This document shows positions 1 to 8,460 of a stretch of 64,000 bases of DNA, piece after piece. This DNA is from Notoacmeibacter marinus. Lineage in GTDB: Bacteria > Pseudomonadota > Alphaproteobacteria > Rhizobiales > Rhizobiaceae. Location: the NCBI RefSeq assembly GCF_002238045.1, contig NZ_NBYO01000001.1, positions 248,001-312,000 on the forward strand. Direction: 5' to 3'. The notes beneath the pieces were generated by a model that saw only the letters and a list, made by a program, of their open reading frames with translations, searched no databases and was not told the origin of the DNA. The position numbers and the translations under genes were made by a program. Numbering within the stretch: position 1 is the stretch's first letter; every line of letters starts with the position of its first letter.

Positions 1-163
1 CCGCGATCGCCAACCCGGCCTGCGGCCATATGGCCACGTCGTAATCTGCCGGTTTCGTCAGCGCCGGGCCGATCATCCCCATGACGGGATAGGCCAGACC
101 GATGGCGGCCAGCTTTGAAAGATAAGATAGAGATCGGGAGGTCGTTATTGTGATAGCGGGCAT
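1..163 (-). CDS. MASE1-type membrane sensor protein, N-terminal fragment
   Basis: This is the first 54 residues of a gene that runs off the left edge on the minus strand. Translation from the ATG at 163 gives a hydrophobic start followed by AIWPQAGLAIA, which resembles the first conserved motif of the MASE1 sensory membrane domain. MASE1 normally precedes PAS, kinase or GGDEF domains, none of which can be seen here. The start lies 12 bases after the stop of the HPt gene, so the two are probably co-transcribed. No strong ribosome binding site is visible. The family call rests on one motif. Confidence 0.5.
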   Translation of the reverse strand, partial: MPAITITTSRSLSYLSKLAAIGLAYPVMGMIGPALTKPADYDVAIWPQAGLAIA

Positions 164-175
164 TGTGGTGCGCGT

Positions 176-523
176 TTATCGGGCCATTCTTTTGCGGCGA
201 TCCACCATCCGGGCGTCGAAATAAAGGCTGGTCCGTTCCGCTTCGTCTTCGACGGCCGACAGTGGCGCACGTAGATCGCGTCGATCGCGGCAAGCCTGCT
301 CCAACACCAATGACAGTTCCGACAAACGCGAGCACCCCAGAATTCCCGCGCGCGATGCCAGCTTGTGGGCGCGCATCTCGATATCATCGACGGCCGTCAC
401 ATCACCCCGCGTCAGCCCGATCGACAATTGGCGAAGATTGGCGATGAACGCCTCGATCCGTTCTTCGTCGAAAATAGCCAGCAATTCGTCGAAAGCCGCT
501 TGGTCGAACTCGTGCCCGCTCAT
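176..523 (-). CDS. HPt (histidine phosphotransfer) domain protein
   Basis: This 115-residue protein is a single helical HPt module. The likely phospho-accepting histidine lies in AHKLASRAGILG, near residue 68, and is followed by the usual amphipathic helix LSELSLVLEQA. Such proteins relay phosphate between hybrid kinases and receiver domains. It sits between the MASE1 fragment and a REC-REC-GGDEF gene, all on the minus strand, so it may pass phosphate to the second receiver of that protein. The partner assignment is inference from position. Confidence 0.8.
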   Translation of the reverse strand: MSGHEFDQAAFDELLAIFDEERIEAFIANLRQLSIGLTRGDVTAVDDIEMRAHKLASRAGILGCSRLSELSLVLEQACRDRRDLRAPLSAVEDEAERTSLYFDARMVDRRKRMAR

Positions 524-550
524 ATCCGTTCCCCCTCGTTCAGGCGCATG

Positions 551-1834
551 TCAGGCCGTGGCCTTCAGGCAAACCGGCGGCTTGTTCATCATGTCCGTCA
601 CGGTCCTCCGACGGCCCCGAGCCTTGGCCTCGTAAAGCGCGGCATCGGCCAGCTTCACCAGATCGGTGGCGGACATGCCCTTGCTGAAATCGCTGATCCC
701 GGCGCTGAAGGAGACGTTGAATGCAACATCGTCGACCTCGAAGTCGGTTTTCTCGAACGTCTCGCGGATGCGGTCGATGACCTGCGCGGCAGCCTCGGCA
801 TCGGTGTCCAGCAATACGGCGCCGAACTCCTCGCCGCCCAGCCGCCCGATCAGATCCGTCTTACGCAGCGCATTCGTCAGCAGGGTCGCGAGAGAGCGGA
901 TGACCCGGTCGCCGACCTGGTGGCCATACGTATCGTTGACCGATTTGAAGTGATCCAGATCGATCAGCGCTACGCTGATCTTCGCCCGGGTCCGGCGGCT
1001 TCGCTCGATTTCGTGTTCCAGATGAGCATGAAAGCGCCCATGATTGAGTAGGCCGGTCAGACTGTCGCGTTCGATCAGGCTCTTCAGAGCCCCCGCACGC
1101 TGCAAACGCATTTCCACGATCTGACAAAGCCGGCTGGGCGCGACCGGTTTCAAGATGAAGTCGTCGCCGCCGAAACGCCGCGCCTGCAATTGACGCGACG
1201 GATCGCGTTCGCTGGACAGGAAGATGATCGGCAGGGACAGATTTTCCTGATCCTGACGTATGATCCGCGCCAGTTCCACGCCATCGACATCCGGCATTTG
1301 CAGATCGAGCAGCACAGCATCGACGCTATTGGCGTGGAGAAAGGAAAACGCCTGCTGAGCGCTGTCGACCACGGTCACGGTCATGTCGGCCTGCCGAAGG
1401 GCCTGAGCGCTGACTTCCTGAGTAACACAATCGTCGTCGACAATGAGAACATGGGCCTTGCGGGCGTGTTCCAACGTCGAAAAGTGACGAACCCAACTGG
1501 TCAGTTCGTCGCTGGAGACCGGCGCATGAACGATACCGGCAATGCCTTCCCGCGCGGCCTGTAGACGTGCATCGAACGACTTGTCGTTGGTGATCTTGAT
1601 CGTCGGCAGATGACCGCCGATGGCCTGCCACTTCTGCTTCGCTCCAGTCGCGTCGCCATTGAGGATGACGAGATGCGGCTGGAAGGGTTCCTCGTCGAGA
1701 GCCTCGACGCCGAACCCGTCTATGGGTATGAAGCGAAGCTCATGAACAACGGCCTCGACCTGGGAAAACGACTCGCCTTCATCGAAGATGACGATCGACC
1801 CTCGGCTTCCATCTGACGCGATAGCATTCTGCAT
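551..1834 (-). CDS. REC-REC-GGDEF diguanylate cyclase response regulator
   Basis: The product makes cyclic di-GMP. The first receiver-like domain (about residues 10-120) lacks the usual acidic pocket. The second (about 125-245) keeps LIVDDD and LLDLQMPDVDG and should be phosphorylated. The C-terminal GGDEF domain has an intact RLGGEEF active site and an RxxD inhibitory site (RKTD) five residues before it, so product feedback is expected. I prefer the ATG at 1834, which has a run of six G a few bases upstream; the frame is open to 1948 but that part overlaps the promoter region of the divergent gene at 2016. It is probably in an operon with the HPt gene downstream. Confidence 0.88.
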   Translation of the reverse strand: MQNAIASDGSRGSIVIFDEGESFSQVEAVVHELRFIPIDGFGVEALDEEPFQPHLVILNGDATGAKQKWQAIGGHLPTIKITNDKSFDARLQAAREGIAGIVHAPVSSDELTSWVRHFSTLEHARKAHVLIVDDDCVTQEVSAQALRQADMTVTVVDSAQQAFSFLHANSVDAVLLDLQMPDVDGVELARIIRQDQENLSLPIIFLSSERDPSRQLQARRFGGDDFILKPVAPSRLCQIVEMRLQRAGALKSLIERDSLTGLLNHGRFHAHLEHEIERSRRTRAKISVALIDLDHFKSVNDTYGHQVGDRVIRSLATLLTNALRKTDLIGRLGGEEFGAVLLDTDAEAAAQVIDRIRETFEKTDFEVDDVAFNVSFSAGISDFSKGMSATDLVKLADAALYEAKARGRRRTVTDMMNKPPVCLKATA

Positions 1835-2015
1835 GAGTCCCCCCATACCCGCATTCTGCCGCGAGGACAGCGCTGGATTGTCAGAACCATATTTCCTCCA
1901 TTGGCTGTAGAAAGTCTTAACGCAACCTATGCTGATAGTTCCAAGCAATCATGTGTTAGGATTTTTAAAGCGAAATCCATCGATAATACGCCTTGCCACT
2001 TCCGAAGGATCAAGC

Positions 2016-3203
2016 ATGACCATGTCTCCCAGCGGCCCAATTATTCTTGTCGTGGATGACGATCCGGATTTCCGGGAAATTCTTTCCGGCGTTCTGAAAC
2101 AGAATAATTTCCAGACCATTGAAGCCGCGGGCGCCAAAGAGCTTTTAAGCTTCGCCAATGACAGGGAATTCGACTGCGTTCTGCTTGATTACAATCTCGA
2201 AGGCGAAACTGCCTTTCACGTAATGGATGTTCTGGCCGATTCCGCCAATGCCGATGCGCCCATCATCATCATGACGGCTTCCAAGGAACAGAGCGTTGCC
2301 ATCAAGGCATTCCGCTTTGGCGTGGCCGATTTTCTTCCCAAGACGTCGCTGGGTTTCCGCGATCTACGCACCGTGATCGAAGGGGCCATCGTCAGCAAGC
2401 GCCAAAGCGTTGCCGAACGGCTGGAACTGGAGCGTCTGCGCGCGGAACGGGCTATCGATCTTGTGACCGGTACATTCAGCCGGGCCGAATTCGAGCGACA
2501 GGTCCAGTCGCTTGGTGAAGCCGATCCATCGCGGCTGGAGCCGATCATTGTTGTCTCGTTCGACATCTATTACCGGGAGACGCTTCACCGGTTCGGGCAG
2601 AAACAGGCGGATACGTTTCTGCGCGAAACAATCAAACGTCTGCGCACCCATTCCGATGCCGACGATATCTGGGGCCGAACGGGCGATGGTACCTTTGCCT
2701 GCCTAGCGCCAGCCATCCGGGACAGAGCCCGCCTGAAAACGCGCCTCGATACGCTGAGAGAAGGTTTGTCGTTTGTCTTCCATGTGGGTTCAGCCACGCT
2801 TTCGGTCGAGCCGGAACTCAGTGTCCTCATCGCATCCGACGATGAAGACTCGTTGAGCGATCAGCTGGCAAAGCTCTCCAGGCCCTCCACCGAACCGACA
2901 ACTCGTGCGGCAGCTCAGCCTTTCGCGGATGCCGATGAAAGTGCGGGCGGCGACAATGCCGGGCAAGTCGAACGACGTCGCGTTCGCCGGACCCGCGTTC
3001 TGAAGGCCGCCAAGATCCTCATCGGGCCGTCGACGATCGATTGCGTCGCGCGTGACATGACAGAGCATGGCCTGCGGCTTCGGCTGGACCAGTATATGCC
3101 GCTGCCATCGAAGTTCTCCGTTCGGCTCACGGAGTCGAGCGAAGAGCATCCGGTAATGCTGAAATGGCAGCGGGACCGCGAATGCGGGGTCGCATTCATC
3201 TAG
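2016..3203 (+). CDS. REC - degenerate GGDEF - PilZ response regulator
   Basis: This 395-residue protein begins with a complete receiver (VVDDDPDF, LLDYNLEG, MTAS, LPK). A region at about 160-300 aligns in layout with GGDEF domains, but the signature reads RTGDGTF, so cyclase activity is not expected. The end is PilZ-like: RRRVRR followed by DMTEHGLRL, which match the RxxxR and D/NxSxxG c-di-GMP binding motifs with Thr in place of Ser. It is therefore more likely a c-di-GMP reader under phosphorylation control than a maker. The start at 2016 is preceded by GAAGGA; an upstream in-frame start at 1929 is less likely. It is divergent from the diguanylate cyclase gene. Confidence 0.82.
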   Translation: MTMSPSGPIILVVDDDPDFREILSGVLKQNNFQTIEAAGAKELLSFANDREFDCVLLDYNLEGETAFHVMDVLADSANADAPIIIMTASKEQSVAIKAFRFGVADFLPKTSLGFRDLRTVIEGAIVSKRQSVAERLELERLRAERAIDLVTGTFSRAEFERQVQSLGEADPSRLEPIIVVSFDIYYRETLHRFGQKQADTFLRETIKRLRTHSDADDIWGRTGDGTFACLAPAIRDRARLKTRLDTLREGLSFVFHVGSATLSVEPELSVLIASDDEDSLSDQLAKLSRPSTEPTTRAAAQPFADADESAGGDNAGQVERRRVRRTRVLKAAKILIGPSTIDCVARDMTEHGLRLRLDQYMPLPSKFSVRLTESSEEHPVMLKWQRDRECGVAFI

Positions 3204-3233
3204 AAAATTGCCGAACCGGGCACGGGTTACGGA

Positions 3234-3617
3234 TCAGCGCGTGGCCGAAACCAGCGTTTCCTTGACCTGCTGAACGAGTTCCATCGGCATGAACGGCTTG
3301 GGAATCACACCAAGTGCGCCGAGAGCAATATAGCTCTCGATTTCCTGCTTTTGGGTGCGCGCGGTGACGAAAATGATCGGAATATCGCTGGTCTCGTCTG
3401 CGCTGCGCAAACGGCGCAGTGTTTCGGGGCCGTCGACGACAGGCATCATTACATCGAGCAGGATGACATCCGGCTGCCAGGTCTTGGCAAGAGGCACGGC
3501 CTCTTCACCGGACGCGCAGGACTTTACGGCGAACTCATCCCCAAGCCCCAAAGAGATCGTGGCGATCTCTCGGATATCGGGTTCGTCGTCGACATAAAGG
3601 ACGCGCAGCTTGTCCAT
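3234..3617 (-). CDS. Single-domain response regulator (CheY-like)
   Basis: The 127 residues form one receiver domain with VDDEPD, LLDVMMPVVDG, VTAR and PKPF, covering the acidic pocket, the phosphorylated Asp, the Thr switch and the conserved Lys. There is no output domain. It lies 34 bases downstream of the histidine kinase gene on the same strand, so that kinase is the probable phosphodonor. Lone receivers of this type usually act by protein contact or as phosphate sinks. Confidence 0.88.
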   Translation of the reverse strand: MDKLRVLYVDDEPDIREIATISLGLGDEFAVKSCASGEEAVPLAKTWQPDVILLDVMMPVVDGPETLRRLRSADETSDIPIIFVTARTQKQEIESYIALGALGVIPKPFMPMELVQQVKETLVSATR

Positions 3618-3651
3618 TCCTGGGTATTCCGAACTAAATTATCGATCCGTG

Positions 3652-5433
3652 TCAGCGCGATAAGGCTTCGCGTGGCCGTGACGGCTCCAGAGCGTCCTCT
3701 TCCTTCGCATCGATTAGCCTCTGACGCAACGATTTAGCAAGCTGGTCCGTGTCGCGGGCAGGTTCGGATGCGATTTCCACGACAGGGAACTCCACGATGA
3801 AAGTCGTTCCAGCGTCCATCTCGGTGACGAAGTCGATCGTGCCATCCATGCGTTCGACGATGGCCTTGCATATACTCAGACCAAGACCCGTTCCGCCCTT
3901 CGTTCTATTGTTGGCTGAATCGAACTGTTCGAATTTCTCGAACAGCAGATGCTGAAAAGACACCGGAATGCCAGGTCCTTCATCGCTGATCGAAATCCGT
4001 GCCAGACCATCGACTTCTTCCAGCCGCACGATGATCAGGCCATCGGGTGGCGAAAACTTCAACGCATTGGACAGCAGGTTGGCGATGATCTGATTGAACC
4101 GGTCCGGATCGATCAGGCCGGCCACGCCGGGCGCGTCATTACGAAACGTGATCGTAACCTCATCGGACGACCGATAGTTGGCGTTTGCGTCGATCGCCTG
4201 TTCGATGAGACTATCCAATTGCACCGGTTCGAGTTCGAACGGCATCGATCCGGATTCGATCTTTTCAATATCCAGAATATCGTTGACGAGGTTCTTCAAT
4301 CGCTCGCTGTTCTGCAGGGCGAGCGTAAGCAGCCGGCGAACCGATTGCGGCATCTCTCCCTGCGTGCCGCTCGCCAGAAGACTTAGCGCCCCGTGGATCG
4401 AAGTTAGAGGCGTACGCAATTCATGGCTGACCGTCGCCACGAATTCGTTCTTCATCTGCTCGTTGCGCTTCTGGGTGGTTATATCGGAGATACTGCCGTC
4501 CCAGACCAGACGCTGCTGACTGTCGATCCGGGGTTCGGCGCTAAGCTGCAACCACACAAGTTCGCGCGTCGGATGGTGGTAGACGGCCTCGAACGACCAT
4601 CGATTTCGGCTTTCGGCAGAGGCCGTCAGGACCTCTTTCAGACGCTGTCCGTCCGCCTCGTCGAGAAGCTCGTAGATGAAGTCCGGCGTCTGCAGAAAAC
4701 GCTGACGGCGAATACCGAAGATCCGACGGCTTCCTTCCGACACATAAGGGAAAAGCAGACGTCCCTTTTCATCCAGCATCATCTGAAACAGCATGCCTGG
4801 AGCATTGTTGGCGATGGCCGCGAGATGGGCTTGCATCTCGATATTCGACTTCATCGCCCAGCGCCGCTGCTGTTCCGAAACGATCAGTCCGCCCAATAAC
4901 AGAACCGCAAGGAAATTGGTCGGCGTCGCCATGCTGATCGAACGAATGAATATTTCCGGCGGGGCCTGGCTCATCATGAAGATCACCAGGGCGTGAACGG
5001 CGGCAGCGGGAAAAGCCGCCTGATAGAAGATGTACATCTTCGATGGCTGGAGCCCACGCCACCTGGTCCACCACGCCCAGAGGACGACCGAAGAAATTGC
5101 GGCCGCTCCAATGCTGACCATGCCGGCCACCGCGCCCATACCGCCGTAACTCCAGCGAAGAGCCATCATGGCGATCGCGCTGATGGCCGCGCTGACGGGT
5201 CCGCCAATCGCACCGGACAGAACCGCCACGGCATTGCGCGGATCCGTTCTGATGCCGGGGATCAGCTCTACAGAGTTCGACATCACAATGGCGCCGGTTA
5301 TGGCAAACACCACGCCATAGACGACGCCACCCAGCCATAGCGATCCGCGCAGTCGTTCGCCAAAGAAGATGCAACACAGCACGGCGACCACGATCACCGA
5401 GCCACCTTCGACCATTGCAATAATGGAATCCAT
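3652..5433 (-). CDS. 5TM-LYT membrane sensor histidine kinase with PAS domain
   Basis: This 593-residue kinase has an N-terminal membrane region (about 1-190) of the 5TM receptor type found in LytS-like sensors, recognised by PGIRTDPRNAVAVLSGAIGG and the later R-x-x-YGGMG segment. A PAS domain follows at about 200-330. The kinase core has the H box VSHELRTPLTSIHG, then N, G1 (SDEGPGIP) and G2 (GGTGLGLSI) boxes. It should autophosphorylate and pass phosphate to the receiver encoded just downstream. The ligand cannot be inferred. Confidence 0.88.
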   Translation of the reverse strand: MDSIIAMVEGGSVIVVAVLCCIFFGERLRGSLWLGGVVYGVVFAITGAIVMSNSVELIPGIRTDPRNAVAVLSGAIGGPVSAAISAIAMMALRWSYGGMGAVAGMVSIGAAAISSVVLWAWWTRWRGLQPSKMYIFYQAAFPAAAVHALVIFMMSQAPPEIFIRSISMATPTNFLAVLLLGGLIVSEQQRRWAMKSNIEMQAHLAAIANNAPGMLFQMMLDEKGRLLFPYVSEGSRRIFGIRRQRFLQTPDFIYELLDEADGQRLKEVLTASAESRNRWSFEAVYHHPTRELVWLQLSAEPRIDSQQRLVWDGSISDITTQKRNEQMKNEFVATVSHELRTPLTSIHGALSLLASGTQGEMPQSVRRLLTLALQNSERLKNLVNDILDIEKIESGSMPFELEPVQLDSLIEQAIDANANYRSSDEVTITFRNDAPGVAGLIDPDRFNQIIANLLSNALKFSPPDGLIIVRLEEVDGLARISISDEGPGIPVSFQHLLFEKFEQFDSANNRTKGGTGLGLSICKAIVERMDGTIDFVTEMDAGTTFIVEFPVVEIASEPARDTDQLAKSLRQRLIDAKEEDALEPSRPREALSR

Positions 5434-5712
5434 CGCCGCACCTCTTACCGCTGCCCAATTGTTGGGCCAAGAGATTAAGAATTACTGTCGAAGAAACTTT
5501 CAAAAATCGGATTATCGTCAAGAATAGCGGGGCCAACAAATATCAATATAAAATCAGTCCAACCATCACCTCGCGTTATGTTTTTCGTTGAACGCCTAAC
5601 GGACATCCCCTCACAGGCAGTGCTTGCCCTTTAAGAACACGTCGGCCTTCCGAACGATCTATCTGCCAAACCTGCCGGCGGCATCGCAAAAAATTCGCCT
5701 GGCCATGAAAGC
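5434..5712. other. Divergent intergenic region
   Basis: This stretch separates the minus-strand kinase from the plus-strand stressosome operon. It is richer in A and T than its surroundings between 5460 and 5600. I found no coding pattern, RNA gene or convincing terminator in it. It should hold the kinase promoter, but no clear housekeeping promoter can be named. Confidence 0.5.
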
Positions 5713-5738
5713 CGAACCGGACTGCCTGGTTTTGCGTT
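5713..5738 (+). promoter_or_regulatory. Candidate EcfG-type (general stress) promoter of the stressosome operon
   Basis: CGAAC at 5713-5717 is followed by 17 bases and CGTT at 5735-5738. The alphaproteobacterial EcfG consensus is GGAAC, 16 or 17 bases, CGTT, so only the first G differs. The site ends about 50 bases before the rsbR start, a normal leader length. The match is short and could be chance in GC-rich DNA, but the position and the gene content fit. Confidence 0.4.
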
Positions 5739-5791
5739 CCCGCTCCGGCCTGTTTGCCAAATGATCCGCGCTGCTACATAGACGATCCGGA

Positions 5792-6676
5792 ATGGACAAA
5801 AAACGAAAGCATGACATGCCCAACGAAGTAACCATATCGTCGATCATTATCAATGATTACGAGCGTGTTCTGACCGAATGGCTGAAGGTTCAGAGCGCGG
5901 AAGGCGTCAAGCGAACCGACCTCGTTTCCGGCAAGGAGTCGGAACAGCAGAGCCGTGATCTTCTGTCGGCAATGGCGAAGGCCATGCCGAAGGAGGCAAC
6001 GGACGACAATCTCGATCTGGCGGAGCCCGGCTGGGAACCGGTGCGCGATGCGCTGGAGACGATTGCCGAGAACCGAACGCAGCGCGGTGTCTCGACCACT
6101 GAAATGGGGTGGTTCATCGGCGCGCTGAAACAGCCGCTCTTCAAGATCCTTCAGGGCGAGATCGGCGAGAAGCCACGCATCCTTATGCGCGAGATATGGA
6201 ACGTCACAAGGCTTATCGATCAGATCAGCCTTCATGCGATCGAAACCCTCGTTTCCAAGCGCGAGGCGATCATCGAGCGTCAGCGGGCGGAGATGACCGA
6301 GGTCGCCGCTCCGGTGGTGAAGATCTGGGACAGTATTGTGACGGTCCCACTGATCGGCACCCTGGATTCGTTCCGCGCCCAGACGGTGATGGAAAATCTG
6401 CTCGATGCGATCGTGCAGTGGGAGGCCGAGGTCGCGATCATTGACATTACCGGCGTTTCGACGGTCGATACAATGGTGGCGCAGCATCTGCTGAAGACGG
6501 CGGCGGCAGTGCGGCTGATGGGCGCGGAATGCGTCATTTGCGGTATCAGCCCGAAAATCGCGCAAACCGTTGTGAATTTGGGCGTCGAACTGCCCAATAT
6601 CGTGACCCGCGTGGATCTGGAGAGCGGATTGGCCTACGCCTTCGAGCGCGTCGGCGTCATAGCGGGCCGAGGATAA
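5792..6676 (+). CDS. rsbR: RsbR-family stressosome scaffold/sensor (STAS domain)
   Basis: The protein is an RsbT co-antagonist. Its N-terminal helical part (about 10-165) resembles the RsbRD-type non-haem sensor domain and its C-terminal part (about 175-285) is a STAS domain. The segments STVDTMVAQHLLKTAA and GISPKIAQT carry threonines at the places phosphorylated by RsbT in Bacillus RsbR. With RsbS it should build the stressosome core that sequesters RsbT. An internal ATG at 5816 is a possible alternative start. It is the first gene of a five-gene operon with short or overlapping junctions. Confidence 0.88.
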   Translation: MDKKRKHDMPNEVTISSIIINDYERVLTEWLKVQSAEGVKRTDLVSGKESEQQSRDLLSAMAKAMPKEATDDNLDLAEPGWEPVRDALETIAENRTQRGVSTTEMGWFIGALKQPLFKILQGEIGEKPRILMREIWNVTRLIDQISLHAIETLVSKREAIIERQRAEMTEVAAPVVKIWDSIVTVPLIGTLDSFRAQTVMENLLDAIVQWEAEVAIIDITGVSTVDTMVAQHLLKTAAAVRLMGAECVICGISPKIAQTVVNLGVELPNIVTRVDLESGLAYAFERVGVIAGRG

Positions 6677-6680
6677 GCCG

Positions 6681-7058
6681 TTGCTGGAATCGGCCAACCC
6701 CGTCCCGATGATGACCATCAATGGCTGCGTCATCGTCGCCATCCGCGACGATCTGGACGATCAGGAGATCGTGTCCCTTCAGGACCAGCTCGTCGAAGAG
6801 GTCGCCAAGCGCGCGGCGCATGGCGTCGTCATCGACATTTCCGCGCTCGAAATCGTCGATACGTTCGCCGGGCGTATGCTCGCAGCGATGGCGCAGATGG
6901 CTAGGGTCATGAATGCCCGGACGATCATCGTCGGCATGCGGCCTGCCGTCGCCATGACGCTTGTGGAACTCGGAATGACGCTGGACGGTGTGGAGACGGC
7001 GCTCAACGCTGACCGGGCCGTCAACGCAATTGTGAGCGGTCGGTCCAATACGCCGTGA
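6681..7058 (+). CDS. rsbS: RsbS-like STAS antagonist of RsbT
   Basis: This 125-residue single STAS-domain protein matches RsbS. The phosphorylation segment reads DISALEIVDTFAGRML, where Bacillus RsbS has Ser; here the position is Thr. The frame starts at TTG 6681, with GAGGA about eight bases upstream; ATG codons at 6708-6711 are alternatives that would shorten it by nine or ten residues. It follows rsbR by four bases and overlaps rsbT by four (GTGA), which argues for fixed stoichiometry in the stressosome. Confidence 0.87.
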   Translation: MLESANPVPMMTINGCVIVAIRDDLDDQEIVSLQDQLVEEVAKRAAHGVVIDISALEIVDTFAGRMLAAMAQMARVMNARTIIVGMRPAVAMTLVELGMTLDGVETALNADRAVNAIVSGRSNTP

Positions 7059-7459
7059 TCGATGAGGCTACGAGGGTGACGCTCAAGACCCCAAGCGATG
7101 TCGCATTTGCCAGACAGGCTGCCGCGCGAGCGATGGGAGCGATAGGAGCGTCGGCGATCAAAACCACGAAGTTCGTGACCGCGGTTTCGGAAATCGCCAG
7201 AAACGCTGTCATTTACGGGCGTGGCGGCGTAATCAGCTTCACGCAGACCGGTCCCTCCGGTCGGCAGAGCGTCATAGCGGTCTGCACCGATCGGGGGCCC
7301 GGCATCGAGGACATCTCCGCCGCCATTGCTGATGGATACAGCACCGGAAAGAGCCTCGGTCTGGGATTGGGGGGAGCCAAACGGCTGGTCGACCGTTTCG
7401 AAATCACCTCCTCGTCTCGCCAGGGAACGAAAGTCACACTTGAATGCGGTCCGCGATGA
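7055..7459 (+). CDS. rsbT: RsbT-like serine/threonine kinase, stressosome switch
   Basis: The 134 residues form a GHKL ATPase of the RsbT type: VSEIARNAV (N box), CTDRGPGI (G1) and GKSLGLGLGGAKRLVD (G2). In known systems RsbT phosphorylates RsbR and RsbS, leaves the complex, and activates a downstream partner. The GTG start overlaps the rsbS stop. No RsbU gene follows; instead the operon goes on with an RsbX-like fusion and a HisKA_2 kinase, so the output partner probably differs from that in Bacillus. Confidence 0.9.
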   Translation: MIDEATRVTLKTPSDVAFARQAAARAMGAIGASAIKTTKFVTAVSEIARNAVIYGRGGVISFTQTGPSGRQSVIAVCTDRGPGIEDISAAIADGYSTGKSLGLGLGGAKRLVDRFEITSSSRQGTKVTLECGPR

Positions 7460-8460
7460 TCTCACTGCCGGTCGAAGATGAAAGCCAGATCGGTATGGTC
7501 CGGCGTGCGGCGATGGCCGCTGCCAAGTCCGTAGAACTGTCTCCAGACGATGCCGATCGGCTGGCTATTATCGTGACGGAGGCGAGCACCAATCTCATTC
7601 GCCATGCCAAGGGTGGCGAAATCCTTGTCGGCACCGAGAACGGCGACAGCACGGGCGTCGGAGCGGTGGTCGTCGTAGCGATCGATAGCGGTCCCGGCAT
7701 CGCCAATGTCGAAGCAGCAATGGTGGACGGGTTCACCACGTCGGATACGAAGCCACATGGCATCGGCGGCGGCCTCGGGTCCATGAAACGGCTGGCGGAT
7801 TCCTTCGACATTTATAGTAGCCCGCACGGGACAACCGTAGTGGTAACAGTCGGACAGCGCAGCCCCAACCCTTCATTCTACGATGTGGCTGGGCTCATCG
7901 TTCCAAAACCCGGGTTCGACAAAGGCGGCGATGCCTTTCAAATACGGGTTGGCGAGACGACCACGACCGTGATGCTTATGGATGTTCTTGGTCATGGACC
8001 GAAGGCGGCTCGCGATGCCGACATTGGTATCGAGGCGTTTGCCAAGGCAAACTCCGCTTCCCTCGAAGGCACCGAAGAGGCCATCGCCAATGCGCTGGCA
8101 GGCGGGCGCGGCGCTGCCGCGCTTCTGATCGAAATTCCCCATGAACCGGGTGTGATACGTTGCATGGGAGTCGGCAACATCAAAGGCGATGTACTTCATC
8201 AAGACGGGCGGCGGAACGGCATCCCATCACAGCCCGGCATATTGGGTGCGAGTGCGCGACGCCCGCGCGTGACAGAACATGAGTGGGCGCAAGGTTCCAT
8301 TCTTCTCCTTGCCACGGATGGATTGAAGACCAGTTCAGCCCAGCCGGAGCCGACATCTCTGCTCTTTCGGAGTGCGGAAATGATCGCCAGCGCCGTTTAC
8401 AAGCTCAAGCGCCGGGGCACCGATGATTCTGGCGTTCTGGTCGTAAGGTCACAGCAGTGA
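7456..8460 (+). CDS. GHKL ATPase - RsbX/SpoIIE-type PP2C phosphatase fusion
   Basis: The first 130 residues are a second RsbT-like ATPase module (VTEASTNLIRHA, IDSGPGI, HGIGGGLGSMKRLAD). The remaining 200 are a PP2C-like phosphatase of the RsbX type, with LMDVLGHGPKA and LLATDGL carrying metal-binding aspartates and a C-terminal DDSGVLVV. RsbX resets the stressosome by dephosphorylating RsbR and RsbS. I place the start at the ATG 7456, which overlaps the rsbT stop by four bases like the other junctions; ATG 7444 is also possible. A kinase-like and a phosphatase half in one chain is a notable arrangement. Confidence 0.85.
   Translation: MISLPVEDESQIGMVRRAAMAAAKSVELSPDDADRLAIIVTEASTNLIRHAKGGEILVGTENGDSTGVGAVVVVAIDSGPGIANVEAAMVDGFTTSDTKPHGIGGGLGSMKRLADSFDIYSSPHGTTVVVTVGQRSPNPSFYDVAGLIVPKPGFDKGGDAFQIRVGETTTTVMLMDVLGHGPKAARDADIGIEAFAKANSASLEGTEEAIANALAGGRGAAALLIEIPHEPGVIRCMGVGNIKGDVLHQDGRRNGIPSQPGILGASARRPRVTEHEWAQGSILLLATDGLKTSSAQPEPTSLLFRSAEMIASAVYKLKRRGTDDSGVLVVRSQQ

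Noticed and set aside
365-1051. Long plus-strand frame across the HPt and GGDEF genes
   Set aside because: It is the antisense of two clear genes, has no ribosome binding site, and has no family-like sequence.
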